From Nocardia exalbida NBRC 100660 (GTDB lineage: Bacteria > Actinomycetota > Actinomycetes > Mycobacteriales > Mycobacteriaceae): a stretch of 64,000 nt of DNA. Position 1 is the stretch's first letter, and the number at the start of each line of letters is the position of its first letter. Made by a program: the position numbers and the translations under genes. This document shows positions 25,901-34,086 of the stretch, piece after piece. The DNA lies in assembly GCF_000308575.1 (NCBI RefSeq), contig NZ_BAFZ01000162.1, positions 1 to 64,000 on the forward strand, given 5' to 3'. A model generated the notes under the pieces. The model had not been told where the DNA came from and did no database searches. It saw nothing but the letters and a program-made list of their open reading frames with translations.

Positions 25901-28237
25901 CACGGGACCGCCCGTCACGGTGGCGAGGGACCGCCGAGGGCCGAGCCGCCATCGTCGGTGCGGAACCGGTGCGGCACCGAGGTATCCGTAGCGGAGCACT
26001 ACGCGCGGTATGCCGGGCGAGCTGTCGACTACGGCCCGGCTTTCCGTGGTGTGCAACGAATGTGGACCGGTGACGGGGAGGGCGTGGCCTTGGTCGAGCT
26101 GACCGGCTCGTCTCCGGGGTATGTCTGTCACCCTGCGCTGCTGGACGCTTGTTTCCAAGTGCTCGGCAGCGTGCTACTCGACCAGCGGGCCGGCGGCGGG
26201 GTCATTCCGGTTCGGATCGACCGGCTCCGAATGCACCGGACACCAGGTGGCCGTGTGTGGGTGCACGCCCTTGCCCGGCCCACCGAGGACAGTGGGGATC
26301 TGCTGGTGCTCGACGAAGACGGCACCGTGCTGATCGAGGTCGAGGGATTGACAGTGGCAAGGCCAGCCGGACCGGGACCGTACCGGGACTGGCTCTACCG
26401 GGTGGCATGGCGCGCCGCAGAGCGGCTCGTTGCCCCGGACCCTGGCGATGGGCCTTCGGGGACGTGGCTGGTGCTCACCGACTCCGCCGGTGTCGGTACA
26501 CGTCTGGCCACGCTGCTCGAACAGCGTGGTCAAACCTGCGTACTGGTCGGCAATCGGGACATCGACGTCGCCGATGACGATGCGTGGAGCGCGCTGCTCG
26601 ACGACGTCGCCGCCGATGGCGAAAGCGCCTGCATCGGGGTAGTGCATCTGTGGAGCCTGGACACCACCGGTACCGAAAATGTCACCGCCGACACGCTGAC
26701 CGCCGATCAGCACATCACCGGACTCAGCACAGTGCGGCTCGTCCGCGCACTCGCTCGCCTCCGTCCGCGAGACCATCCCCGGCTGTGGTTGGTCACCAGA
26801 GGCGCGCAGCAGGTGGGCCACGAACCGGTCGAGGTGTCCCAGGCGCCGTTGTGGGGATTGGCAAGGACATTGAGCGTGGAGCACCCCGAACTGGCGTGCG
26901 TGCGGGTCGACCTCGGATCGGGTTGGGCGCCACCCCGTTGCGCCGACGAACTCCTTCCCGAGTTGGTCGGTGCGGACGGCGAGGACGAGATCGCCTTACG
27001 GGAGGAAGGGCGGAATGTGGCGAGGCTGGTACGGGCCTCGTTCGAGCCACGGGACGTCGAACTGTCCTTCGCCCGGGGCACGTACCTGATCAGTGGCGGG
27101 CTCGGCGGGCTCGGCATCGGTTTGGCGCGCTGGCTGGCCGCACACGGTGCGCGGCACCTCGTGCTGGCCGGACGGCATGATCCGGTTCCGGACGTGCGGG
27201 CCAGAATCGACGAGCTCAGGAGCGAAGGCGTCGAGGTCGTGGTCGCGCGGGCGGACGTGGCCCGGCGCCAGGACGTCGCCGCGCTGCTCGCGGACATCGA
27301 CGCCCGGATGCCGCCACTGCGCGGAGTGCTGCACGCGGCCATGGTGCTCGACGATCGGACCATTCTGGAACTGGATGCCGAGCGATACGACCGCGTGCTG
27401 GCACCCAAGATGCGGGGGGCTTGGAATCTGCATGAGCTCACCGAGGACCGGGAGCTGGAGTTCTTCGTGATGTACTCGTCGGCCTCTGCCCTGCTCGGCT
27501 CGCCGGGGCAGGCAAACTACGCGGCTGCCAACGCATTTCTCGGCGCGCTCGCCCGGCATCGGGAACACGGTGGCCGAAAGGCTCTGTGCGTGGACTGGGG
27601 GTTGTACTCGCAGGAAGGAATCATGGCGGAACGCAACACCGAAGGCCGGCGACTCGCGCATCGGGGGGTTGGCACCCTGACCCCCGAACAAGGCACGGAC
27701 ATCCTCGGTCTGCTGTTGGGTGGCAACACCAGCCAGATCGCTGCGGCCAATCTCGATCTGCGACAGTGGCTGGCGTTCTACCCGGCTTCGGCCGGTGCGT
27801 CGCTGTTCACCGAATTCGGTGACGATGGGAGGGAGAGTGCGAGCAGGCCATCGGATCCCTGGTTCGCCGACCGGCTGCGCGCGGCGACACCTGCCGAACG
27901 CCCACGCTTGATCGACGACGTCGTTACTGAGCAACTCGGCCGGATCCTGCATCTCGACGCGGCTGCGATCGACCGGAAGGCACCGCTGACCAGCATGGGA
28001 GTCGACTCGCTGATGGCGCTGGAACTGCGGAACCGGCTGGAGGCGGCGCTCGGCGTGCGGCTGTCCGCGACGCTGCTGTACAGCGCACCGACGGTACGGG
28101 CATTGACCGAACAGCTACTCGACGTGCTCGGTATGGCCGAGCCCCAGGAGGCCATCGACGAGGTCGATGACCTCCGCGACCTGCTGGCGCAGATCGACGA
28201 TTCGATCGACCGGCTCGAGCGCAGGCAGTTGCCGTGA
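22946..28237 (+). CDS. Type I PKS: KS-AT-DH-KR-ACP
   Basis: A 1763-residue extension module. The first 30 residues form a charged coiled-coil docking helix (MTEQTSPVKKALAAMRTLQA). KS (23036-24280) has DTACSSSL (Cys 23513), ETHGTGT and TNIGHLEAAAG. AT (24530-25390) has GHSMG (Ser 24812) and an atypical VAAH (25112) where YASH or HAFH is usual, so extender choice is uncertain. DH (25590-26370) keeps H-x3-G-x4-P (HMVDGAVVFP, His 25685) and LLDACFQ. KR (27080-27830) has GGLGGLG, VLDD (suggesting B-type) and GSPGQANYAAANAF with Tyr 27518. ACP carries GVDSLM (Ser 28007). All catalytic residues are present, so it should give an alpha,beta-unsaturated unit. The C-terminal docking helix precedes a 4-nt overlap with the third PKS. 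Confidence 0.95.
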   Translation: MTEQTSPVKKALAAMRTLQARLDGELMAKTEPIAIIGMGCRVPGGGRGPDEFWQLLDDGVDAITEVPPDRWVGEVGSPTRWGGFLSDVDAFDAAFFGIAPREAEAMDPQQRLLLEVAWEALEQAGHARPDRLAGSRTGVFTGVVVTDYDRLSLGNRDIYTVTGNGHSFPAGRLSYVLGLQGPSMVVDTACSSSLVAVHLAVQSLRSGESAMALAGGVNLMLARDMTDMLASSRALSEDGRCKTFDALANGYVRGEGCGMLVLRRLSDAVADGDPVLAVIRGSAVNSDGRSSGLTAPNVSAQKALLRQALRSARAEAADISYVETHGTGTPLGDPIEVDALADVLGGLRDDGSRCVLGAVKTNIGHLEAAAGVIGLIKVVLALQRERIPANLHLRTVNPRIDLTGTALVLPSDPVSWPKRDGATRLAGVSSFGISGTNAHVIVADPPEQAEPPVTEPGPALVPISARDAGALTDLVAAFRAMLDERQAEIPDIAYTAAVRRHHHRLRAAWVLPGDGPPRLVPGTEPAERPRVVFVFPGQGSQWLGMGRALLAGEPAFRAAVETCDDAIRNETGWSVIDELTAGPTTSRLDRVDVVQPVLFAMEVALAALWRSKGIEPDAVIGHSMGEVAAAHVAGALTLTDAARVICRRSRLLRALAGRGAMALVELPIERASAALSGVADRVSIAASNSARSTVLSGDPDTLNELVAELTGAGVFCRRIKVEVAAHSPQVDAITDELSRQLGALTPKATTVPMWSTVLGKVCDGAELDTAYWIRNLREPVLFAQAVRDCMALGRTIFVELTPHPILLPSIEEDGGLVVASGRREHDERAVFLESLAALYVRGCQVDWPALHRSGGRCVPLPAYPWRRQRYWVDRTPAARAEHGHPLLGGPVSPATSPGTRIWERELNLPYLADHMVDGAVVFPASGYVEMALGACGRSMVLEDIAFDRMAILAKDGSGHVQFIEDSDHFQVYCRATRGEPWVLCAHGTARHGGEGPPRAEPPSSVRNRCGTEVSVAEHYARYAGRAVDYGPAFRGVQRMWTGDGEGVALVELTGSSPGYVCHPALLDACFQVLGSVLLDQRAGGGVIPVRIDRLRMHRTPGGRVWVHALARPTEDSGDLLVLDEDGTVLIEVEGLTVARPAGPGPYRDWLYRVAWRAAERLVAPDPGDGPSGTWLVLTDSAGVGTRLATLLEQRGQTCVLVGNRDIDVADDDAWSALLDDVAADGESACIGVVHLWSLDTTGTENVTADTLTADQHITGLSTVRLVRALARLRPRDHPRLWLVTRGAQQVGHEPVEVSQAPLWGLARTLSVEHPELACVRVDLGSGWAPPRCADELLPELVGADGEDEIALREEGRNVARLVRASFEPRDVELSFARGTYLISGGLGGLGIGLARWLAAHGARHLVLAGRHDPVPDVRARIDELRSEGVEVVVARADVARRQDVAALLADIDARMPPLRGVLHAAMVLDDRTILELDAERYDRVLAPKMRGAWNLHELTEDRELEFFVMYSSASALLGSPGQANYAAANAFLGALARHREHGGRKALCVDWGLYSQEGIMAERNTEGRRLAHRGVGTLTPEQGTDILGLLLGGNTSQIAAANLDLRQWLAFYPASAGASLFTEFGDDGRESASRPSDPWFADRLRAATPAERPRLIDDVVTEQLGRILHLDAAAIDRKAPLTSMGVDSLMALELRNRLEAALGVRLSATLLYSAPTVRALTEQLLDVLGMAEPQEAIDEVDDLRDLLAQIDDSIDRLERRQLP

Positions 28238-31224
28238 CCGTCATCGACGAGGAAGGCTACCGCTCGCGCCTGGTGAAAGCGGCTGCCGCGCTGCGGAGCC
28301 TGGAGGCCGAGGTCGCGCGGCTGACGCGGCAGCAATCCGAACCTGTCGCCGTGATCGGCATGGGCTGCCGCTTCCCCGGCGGCGCCGACGACCCGGAATC
28401 ATTCTGGACGTTGCTCTCCGACGGCGTCGACGCGGTGTCCGAGCGGCCGGCTCGCGCCACCGACGATGCCGCGCGAACAGGTGCCTTCCTCTCCGCTGTC
28501 GACGGTTTCGACGCGGCGTTCTTCGGAATCTCGCCGAGGGAGGCCGCGGCGCTGGATCCGCAACATCGGCTGCTGCTCGAAGTCGCCTGGGAAGCGCTGG
28601 AAGACGCCGGCGTGGTGACCGAGCGGCTGATCGGTAGCAGAACCGGTGTGTTCGTCGGCATGAGCAGCAACGACTATCTGCTGCTCAGCGCCAGATCCGG
28701 CGCGATGGGCGGGTACGCGGGCACCGGAACGGCCCACTGTTTCGGTGCGGGCCGGTTGTCCTACCTGCTCGGACTGCGGGGGCCGAGTCTCGCGGTGGAC
28801 ACCGCGTGCTCATCGTCGCTGGTTGCGGTACACCTGGCGATTCGCAGTCTGCGGACAGGAGAGAGCTCGCTCGCGCTGGCCGGGGGAGTGAATCTCGTTC
28901 TCGACGAGTCGGTGACCCAGATAGTGGCCGATCTGCAGGCGCTGTCGCCGGACGGCCGGTGTCGCGCATTCGACGCGCGTGCGAATGGGTTCGTCAGAGG
29001 CGAGGGTTGCGGAATCGTGGTGCTGAAGAGACTGTCCGACGCGCTGGCCGACGGTGATCGGGTGCTTGCCGTGCTGCGGGGTTCCTCGATGAACTCGGAC
29101 GGTCGCTCGGCCGGACTGACCGCGCCGAACCCATCGGCGCAAAAGGACATGCTGCGTCAGGCCTTCGCCGATGCGCGGGTGCGACCCGACGACATCGGAT
29201 ACGTGGAAACTCACGGCACCGGAACAGCGCTCGGGGACCCGATCGAGATCGAGGCCTTGACCGAAGTCTTCGGCGAACCGGAGCCCGACAGCGGCGGTTG
29301 TGTACTCGGCGCCGTCAAGACCAACGTCGGGCATCTCGAAGCCGCCGCCGGGATCGCCGGATTGATCAAGGCGGTACTGGCATTGCGGAATGCGGAGATC
29401 CCCCGCAACCTGCACTTCAGCACCCTGAATCCGAGGATTTCCCTGACCGGAACACCATTCGTGATCCCGAAGACGGCCGTGGCGTGGCCTCAAAGCGATC
29501 GGCCACGCATCGCAGGTGTCAGTTCGTTCGGCATGAGCGGCACCAACGCGCATGTCGTCGTTGCCGAAGCGCCTACGCCCGAGCAGGTGCCACCGCGCGC
29601 CGGGCCCGTTGTGCTCCCGCTGTCGGCACGCAGCCCCGCGGCGCTGACCGAGCTTGCTTCGGCACACGCGAGTGTCCTCGAACGGGGCAACGATCCGCAC
29701 GATATCGCCTATACCGCGGGGGCACGGCGTGATCATCACGAGTGGCGGACCGCGGTGGTCGGGGAGTCCGGAGCCGAATTGGCCGGGAAGCTGCGCGCCT
29801 TCGCACGGGACGGCGCCACCGTGGCACGAGCCGCCGCGCCGCCTGCGCTCACCTATGTCTTCTCCGGACAGGGCTCGCAGTGGATCGGCATGGGACAGCA
29901 ATTGCGATCCAGCGAGCCGGTTTTCGCCGCTGTGCTCGGTCAATGCGATGAGCTCATCGCGAAGAACGCATCCTTTTCGCTGCTCGCGGAGCTGGCCGCA
30001 CCACCGGACCGGTCGAGGTTGCGGCGCACCGAGATCGCCCAGCCCGCGCTGTTCGCCTTCCAGGTCGCGCTGGCCGCCCTGCTGTCCTCATGGGGCATCC
30101 GACCGGACGCGGTCATCGGGCACAGCGTCGGTGAAATCGCCGCAGCGCACGTCGCAGGTGCGTTGAGTCTCGCGGAAGCCATCAGGATCGTGGTGTCCAG
30201 AGGCCGCATCATGGCGCGGGCAGCCGGTTCGGGGACGATGGTCGCGGTCGAGCTGGCCCACGATGAGGTCGCGGCCTTGTTGTCCGCGACCGACACTTCG
30301 GTCGCGGTGGCCGCGATCAACGACGACAACTCCGTCGTGCTGTCCGGCACGGTGGACGAGCTGCACACCGTGCTCGGCCCACTGCAGCGACAAGGCGTTC
30401 GCTGCCATCGGCTGCCGGTCGACTACGCGTTCCACTCCCCGTCGATGGCTCCACAGGCCGTGGAGCTCGCGCAGGAGCTCGGCACGGTCGAGGCGGGCCG
30501 GACCGCGTGCCCCATGTACAGCACGGCACGCGGAGACCGGATCGCCGGAAATGAATTGACCGGGGAGTACTGGGCGGACAATGTCCGGCATCCGGTGCGG
30601 TTCGCCGAAGCCGTGCACGCTGCGGGCAGAGACGGGCAGCGGCTCTTTCTCGAGATAGCACCGCACTCTGTGCTGGCCGGCCATGTCGCGAACTGTCTCG
30701 GCGCGCCGGCGGCCATACCGACGCTGCGCAGGGAGCGTCCGGAAATGCTCAGCCTGCTGAACGCGGTCGCCGACCTCTACACCGCGGGGTATCCGGTGAA
30801 CTTCGGCGGCCTTTACCCGGATCGCCGCCCGGTGGTGTTGTTGCCACACTATCCGTGGCAGCGCAAGCGTCACTGGCTCGACACCCCGGAACCCCCACGC
30901 GAACAGGTCGCCGTCGAGCCGGTGCATTGGCTCGCGGAGCTGATCGGGCTGCCGGATGGCGAGCGAGAGGCCGCGATCGAGTCGGCGGTACGCGCGGACG
31001 CGGCTACCGTGCTCCAGTTGTCTTCGCCATCCGATGTCCCGGTCGACGGCAAGTTCATGGAGCTGGGCATGGATTCGCTGATGACCGTGCAACTGCGGCA
31101 TGAACTGGCCGCGCGAACGGGACTCGCGCTGCCATCCACTCTCGCCTTCGATCACCCGACCCCACGGGCGATCACTCGGTACTTGCTGAAGATGCTCGCG
31201 GAGCGCGAAGAGGATGAATCATGA
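28234..31224 (+). CDS. Type I PKS: KS-AT-ACP (terminal module without thioesterase)
   Basis: A 996-residue minimal module. An N-terminal docking coil (YRSRLVKAAAALRSLEAEVA) is followed by KS with DTACSSSL (Cys 28807), ETHGTGT and TNVGHLEAAAG. AT has GHSVG (Ser 30124) and YAFH (30424), pointing to malonyl-CoA. ACP ends the protein with GMDSLM (Ser 31075). No KR, DH, ER or TE domain is present, so the last condensation should leave a beta-keto thioester. The start is GTG 28234 within a GTGA overlap with the second PKS. Its stop overlaps the GST-like gene (ATGA), showing strong coupling. Being last in the PKS order, it should carry the finished chain. Confidence 0.95.
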   Translation: MTVIDEEGYRSRLVKAAAALRSLEAEVARLTRQQSEPVAVIGMGCRFPGGADDPESFWTLLSDGVDAVSERPARATDDAARTGAFLSAVDGFDAAFFGISPREAAALDPQHRLLLEVAWEALEDAGVVTERLIGSRTGVFVGMSSNDYLLLSARSGAMGGYAGTGTAHCFGAGRLSYLLGLRGPSLAVDTACSSSLVAVHLAIRSLRTGESSLALAGGVNLVLDESVTQIVADLQALSPDGRCRAFDARANGFVRGEGCGIVVLKRLSDALADGDRVLAVLRGSSMNSDGRSAGLTAPNPSAQKDMLRQAFADARVRPDDIGYVETHGTGTALGDPIEIEALTEVFGEPEPDSGGCVLGAVKTNVGHLEAAAGIAGLIKAVLALRNAEIPRNLHFSTLNPRISLTGTPFVIPKTAVAWPQSDRPRIAGVSSFGMSGTNAHVVVAEAPTPEQVPPRAGPVVLPLSARSPAALTELASAHASVLERGNDPHDIAYTAGARRDHHEWRTAVVGESGAELAGKLRAFARDGATVARAAAPPALTYVFSGQGSQWIGMGQQLRSSEPVFAAVLGQCDELIAKNASFSLLAELAAPPDRSRLRRTEIAQPALFAFQVALAALLSSWGIRPDAVIGHSVGEIAAAHVAGALSLAEAIRIVVSRGRIMARAAGSGTMVAVELAHDEVAALLSATDTSVAVAAINDDNSVVLSGTVDELHTVLGPLQRQGVRCHRLPVDYAFHSPSMAPQAVELAQELGTVEAGRTACPMYSTARGDRIAGNELTGEYWADNVRHPVRFAEAVHAAGRDGQRLFLEIAPHSVLAGHVANCLGAPAAIPTLRRERPEMLSLLNAVADLYTAGYPVNFGGLYPDRRPVVLLPHYPWQRKRHWLDTPEPPREQVAVEPVHWLAELIGLPDGEREAAIESAVRADAATVLQLSSPSDVPVDGKFMELGMDSLMTVQLRHELAARTGLALPSTLAFDHPTPRAITRYLLKMLAEREEDES

Positions 31225-31886
31225 TCAAGGTTTACGGGACAGCCACCAGCGCGTGCACGCACAAAGTGTTGATGGTGCTGGCCGAGAAGGACCAGCAAGC
31301 CGAGCTGGTCGAGGTGAGTGTTCTCAAAGGACACGACAAGTCTCCGGAACACCGGCAACGCCAGCCCTTCGGTGAGATTCCGGTACTCGAAGACGACGGG
31401 TTCCTGCTGTACGAATCGCGGGCGATCATCCGCTATCTCGATCAGCGGCTGCCGGGCCCCGCGCTGACGCCGGACAACCTTCAGCTGCACGGGCTGATGG
31501 AACAGTGGATCAGCATCGAGCAAAGCTATGTCAGCGGCCCGGTGTGGGAGCTGGTCCGTGGCGGCCCGGTCTACGAGATCATCCGGAGCAGCCCCGCTGC
31601 CGCGCTGTTGCCGCCGCCGCCGGACCAGGACGCTATCGCCGCTGCCCGCGCCGCGCTGGAGACACCTTTCGACGTCGCGGACGCCACGCTGTCCAGGCAG
31701 GAATTCCTCGCCGGCCCCGAGTTCTCACTCGCCGAGGTCACCTGGCTGCCCTACTTGCAATATCTGGTCGCCTCCAACGGCGCGGACCTGATCGATGCGC
31801 GGCCGAACCTGGCGCGGTGGTGGCGGGAGATCAGTGGAAGGCCGACTTGGCTTCGAGTCGGCAAGGTGCTGGAGCGACCCGAATGA
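31221..31886 (+). CDS. Glutathione S-transferase-like protein in the PKS operon
   Basis: A 221-residue protein with a GST N-terminal thioredoxin fold (TSACTHKVLMVLAEK, FGEIPVLEDDG, LLYESRAIIRYLDQRLPG) and a helical C-terminal domain. The E-S-R motif that binds the glutathione gamma-glutamyl group is present. The family conjugates, isomerises or dehydrates using thiol cofactors. Most actinomycetes make mycothiol and lack glutathione, so a different thiol or a cofactor-independent role (for example isomerisation or elimination on the polyketide) is possible. It overlaps PKS3 and the P450 by 4 nt at each end, which argues for a part in the pathway. Exact reaction unknown. Confidence 0.85.
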   Translation: MIKVYGTATSACTHKVLMVLAEKDQQAELVEVSVLKGHDKSPEHRQRQPFGEIPVLEDDGFLLYESRAIIRYLDQRLPGPALTPDNLQLHGLMEQWISIEQSYVSGPVWELVRGGPVYEIIRSSPAAALLPPPPDQDAIAAARAALETPFDVADATLSRQEFLAGPEFSLAEVTWLPYLQYLVASNGADLIDARPNLARWWREISGRPTWLRVGKVLERPE

Positions 31887-33091
31887 ACCAGTTCGATCTG
31901 TGGGGTGAGCAGATGCGGGTCGATCCGTTGCCGACGCTGGCGCGGATGCGTGCCGAGGCACCGATCGTCCGGCTGTTCAATCCGCACCAGGGGGCGCCCG
32001 AGTGGCGCGTGACCCGCTACGCCGACGTGGTGGAACTGCTCCGTGATCCCCGTTTCAGCAAGGACAAGCGGAAACTGTCCGATCAGGCACGTTCCCGGTA
32101 CTTCCGGGTCACCGAATTCGACCGGCTGGACAAGCACATGCTCTACGCCGATCCGCCCGAGCACAGCAGGATGCGCGCACTGGTGGCCAAAGCGTTCACT
32201 CCCCGCCGGATCTCGCAGCTGCGCCCACTCATCGCCGAGGCGACGCAGAGGCTGCTGGACCTCGCCGAGCAGCAGGACTCGGTGGACCTGCTCGACACAC
32301 TGGCATTCCGGTTGCCGATCACCGTGCTGGTCGAGCTGATCGGGGTTCCGATCGAAGACCAGGAGCGCTTCCGGGAGTGGACCAGAATTCTGATTGCTCC
32401 GCCGTCGGAAGGAGACTTCGACGCCCTGCGCCGGATGGCGATCGAGTTTCAGCAGTACCTCGAGGAATTCCTCGAGCTGCGCCGCAGGCACCCTCGCGAC
32501 GACCTCACCAGCGCGTTGATCGAGGCGCAGACGCATGGCGACCGGCTCTCATCGGTAGAACTGATGAGCATGGTCTTCCTGCTCATCGCAGCAGGGTTCG
32601 AGACGACGGGCAACCTCATCGGCAACGGGGTGTGGGCGCTGCTCCGTCACCCAGAGCAGATGCGGCGGCTGCGCGACACGCCTGAACTCATCGAACCAGC
32701 CATCGAGGAGGTGTTGCGATACTGCCCGCCGGTAGCCAACAGCACCGGGGCCTTTCCGCTGACCGATGTCGAGTTCCAAGGCACGGTCATTCCGGCCGAG
32801 GAACTGGTCGTCGCTTCGTTGCTGTCGGCACATCACGACGAGGAACGGTTTCCCCAACCGGACCGGTTCGACATCACCAGGACACCGAACCAGCATCTGG
32901 GGTTCGGCCATGGCCTGCACTTCTGTCTCGGATCGTCGCTGGCAAAACTCGAGGCGCAGGTGGCTGTCGGCACCCTGGTGCAGCGCTTTCCCGGCCTGGG
33001 GTTCGCCGCCGATCCGGACACGTTGCGATGGAAGATCGGCGTATTCGTCCACGGCCTGGAATGCCTGCCTGTGACCTGGGAAGCGCGATGA
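31883..33091 (+). CDS. Cytochrome P450 tailoring enzyme
   Basis: A soluble 402-residue bacterial P450 that would hydroxylate or epoxidise the polyketide with external ferredoxin/reductase. All family marks are visible: the I-helix AAGFETTGN (oxygen activation), the K-helix E-x-x-R in EEVLRYCPP, and the haem loop LGFGHGLHFCLGSSLAKLEA with the Cys ligand. It starts at ATG 31883 inside the ATGA overlap with the GST gene and ends in the ATGA overlap with the GNAT gene. No redox partner is encoded in the operon. The substrate is inferred only from context. Confidence 0.95.
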   Translation: MNQFDLWGEQMRVDPLPTLARMRAEAPIVRLFNPHQGAPEWRVTRYADVVELLRDPRFSKDKRKLSDQARSRYFRVTEFDRLDKHMLYADPPEHSRMRALVAKAFTPRRISQLRPLIAEATQRLLDLAEQQDSVDLLDTLAFRLPITVLVELIGVPIEDQERFREWTRILIAPPSEGDFDALRRMAIEFQQYLEEFLELRRRHPRDDLTSALIEAQTHGDRLSSVELMSMVFLLIAAGFETTGNLIGNGVWALLRHPEQMRRLRDTPELIEPAIEEVLRYCPPVANSTGAFPLTDVEFQGTVIPAEELVVASLLSAHHDEERFPQPDRFDITRTPNQHLGFGHGLHFCLGSSLAKLEAQVAVGTLVQRFPGLGFAADPDTLRWKIGVFVHGLECLPVTWEAR

Positions 33092-33720
33092 CGATCAGAG
33101 TGCGCCAGGCGGCGCTGGACGACCTGGATGAGATCATGGCCGTCGAGCAGGACTGGGAGGAATCCCAGCGGGCGAGCCGGGACCAGATGACAGCTCGCCT
33201 GCGCGCCTTCCCCGAGGGATTCTGGATTTTCGAGCAGGACGATGAGGTCGTCGGAACCTTGATGGGCTTCCCCATGCGCTACACGCCGGACAAGATCGCC
33301 GAACTCAGCGATTGGGATACGGTCACCGGTCACGGCTACTACCCGACGATAGGTCTGGACACCGCGAACGCCATCTACCTCGCCTCCGGCTCATTGAAGC
33401 GGAGCGCGCGCGGCGGAATGGCATACGCGGTGATGATGGAGACCCCGGTCGAGCTGGCCGAGCGGTTGGCGCTGGACTATGTTCTCACCGGAGCCAAGAT
33501 CCCCGGCTACGACGCCTATTGCCGCCGGTTCGGTGAGATCGACGCAGGCGACTACGCGTTTCGTCAGCTCGGCGGCTGCCTCGTCGATCCGTTCCTGGAG
33601 ATGTACCGGGGGCATGGCTATCTGGTGCCGGACCGACGGCACATCATCCCCGGATACTATCCAGATCCGCCGAGCAGGGACTACGGCGCGATCGTCGTCC
33701 GGAACACGTCCGGTCGATGA
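33088..33720 (+). CDS. GNAT-family acyltransferase, last gene of the PKS operon
   Basis: A 210-residue GNAT-fold protein. It starts MTIRVRQAALDDLDEIMAVE, with the beta-hairpin GFWIFEQDDEVVGTLMGFP and a central strand/helix around IYLASGSLKRSARGGMAYAV where the acyl-CoA pyrophosphate loop is expected. The C-terminal third (FRQLGGCLVDPFLEMYRGHG) is GNAT-like too. Possible jobs: acylating the product, self-protection, or loading the N-terminal ACP of the first PKS, as GNAT-like loading domains do in some cyanobacterial and myxobacterial pathways. The ATGA overlap with the P450 ties it to the operon. The biochemical role is inference. Confidence 0.75.
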   Translation: MTIRVRQAALDDLDEIMAVEQDWEESQRASRDQMTARLRAFPEGFWIFEQDDEVVGTLMGFPMRYTPDKIAELSDWDTVTGHGYYPTIGLDTANAIYLASGSLKRSARGGMAYAVMMETPVELAERLALDYVLTGAKIPGYDAYCRRFGEIDAGDYAFRQLGGCLVDPFLEMYRGHGYLVPDRRHIIPGYYPDPPSRDYGAIVVRNTSGR

Positions 33721-34086
33721 ACTACGTCTCCGGAACGAGACTCGGGGCCCGCGACCACCGCCGCCGGTAGTGAACCGAACCAGGTTGCCGCCGATCGTGA
33801 GCACCACCTCGGCGTCCGCGGTCGCGGTGTCGGCCACGTGGACCGTGGCACCGGGAATCCCGGTGGCTGGACTCAGCCGGTGTGCGGGATGCTCGGGGAG
33901 TCGGACATCGCTTCCGTCTCAGATGTCGCCGGGGCCTTTGCACCCCCATCGTCGCCGAGATGCCACGGTCGTCGTCACCGCTGTTCCCGCCACCGCCGCC
34001 CGGATCGGAGTTGTACCCGCGCTTCCCTTGGATGTCCAGAGATTCATCGCTCGACCGACCGTTGACACGTTGGTCGGTGGGTGCCT
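33721..34086. other. Convergent intergenic region after the PKS operon
   Basis: 366 bp separate the GNAT stop from the stop of the opposing hydrolase. A minus-strand open piece (VLTIGGNLVRFTTGGGG near 33770-33810) looks protein-like but I do not recognise it and it lacks a full gene. A hairpin near the right end is listed separately. Confidence 0.4.
34054..34078. terminator. Hairpin between convergent operons
   Basis: ACCGACC at 34054-34060 pairs with GGTCGGT at 34072-34078 around an 11-nt loop. It lies 9 bp past the stop of the minus-strand hydrolase, where it could end that transcript or, bidirectionally, the PKS operon. No T-run. Confidence 0.4.

Noticed and set aside
31505..31882. Longer P450 start inside the GST gene
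   Set aside because: The extra 126 codons are an out-of-frame reading of the GST gene; ATG 31883 gives the normal P450 length.
33088..33720. Calling the GNAT protein a resistance enzyme
   Set aside because: The fold alone does not show it, and translational coupling at the operon end fits biosynthesis at least as well.
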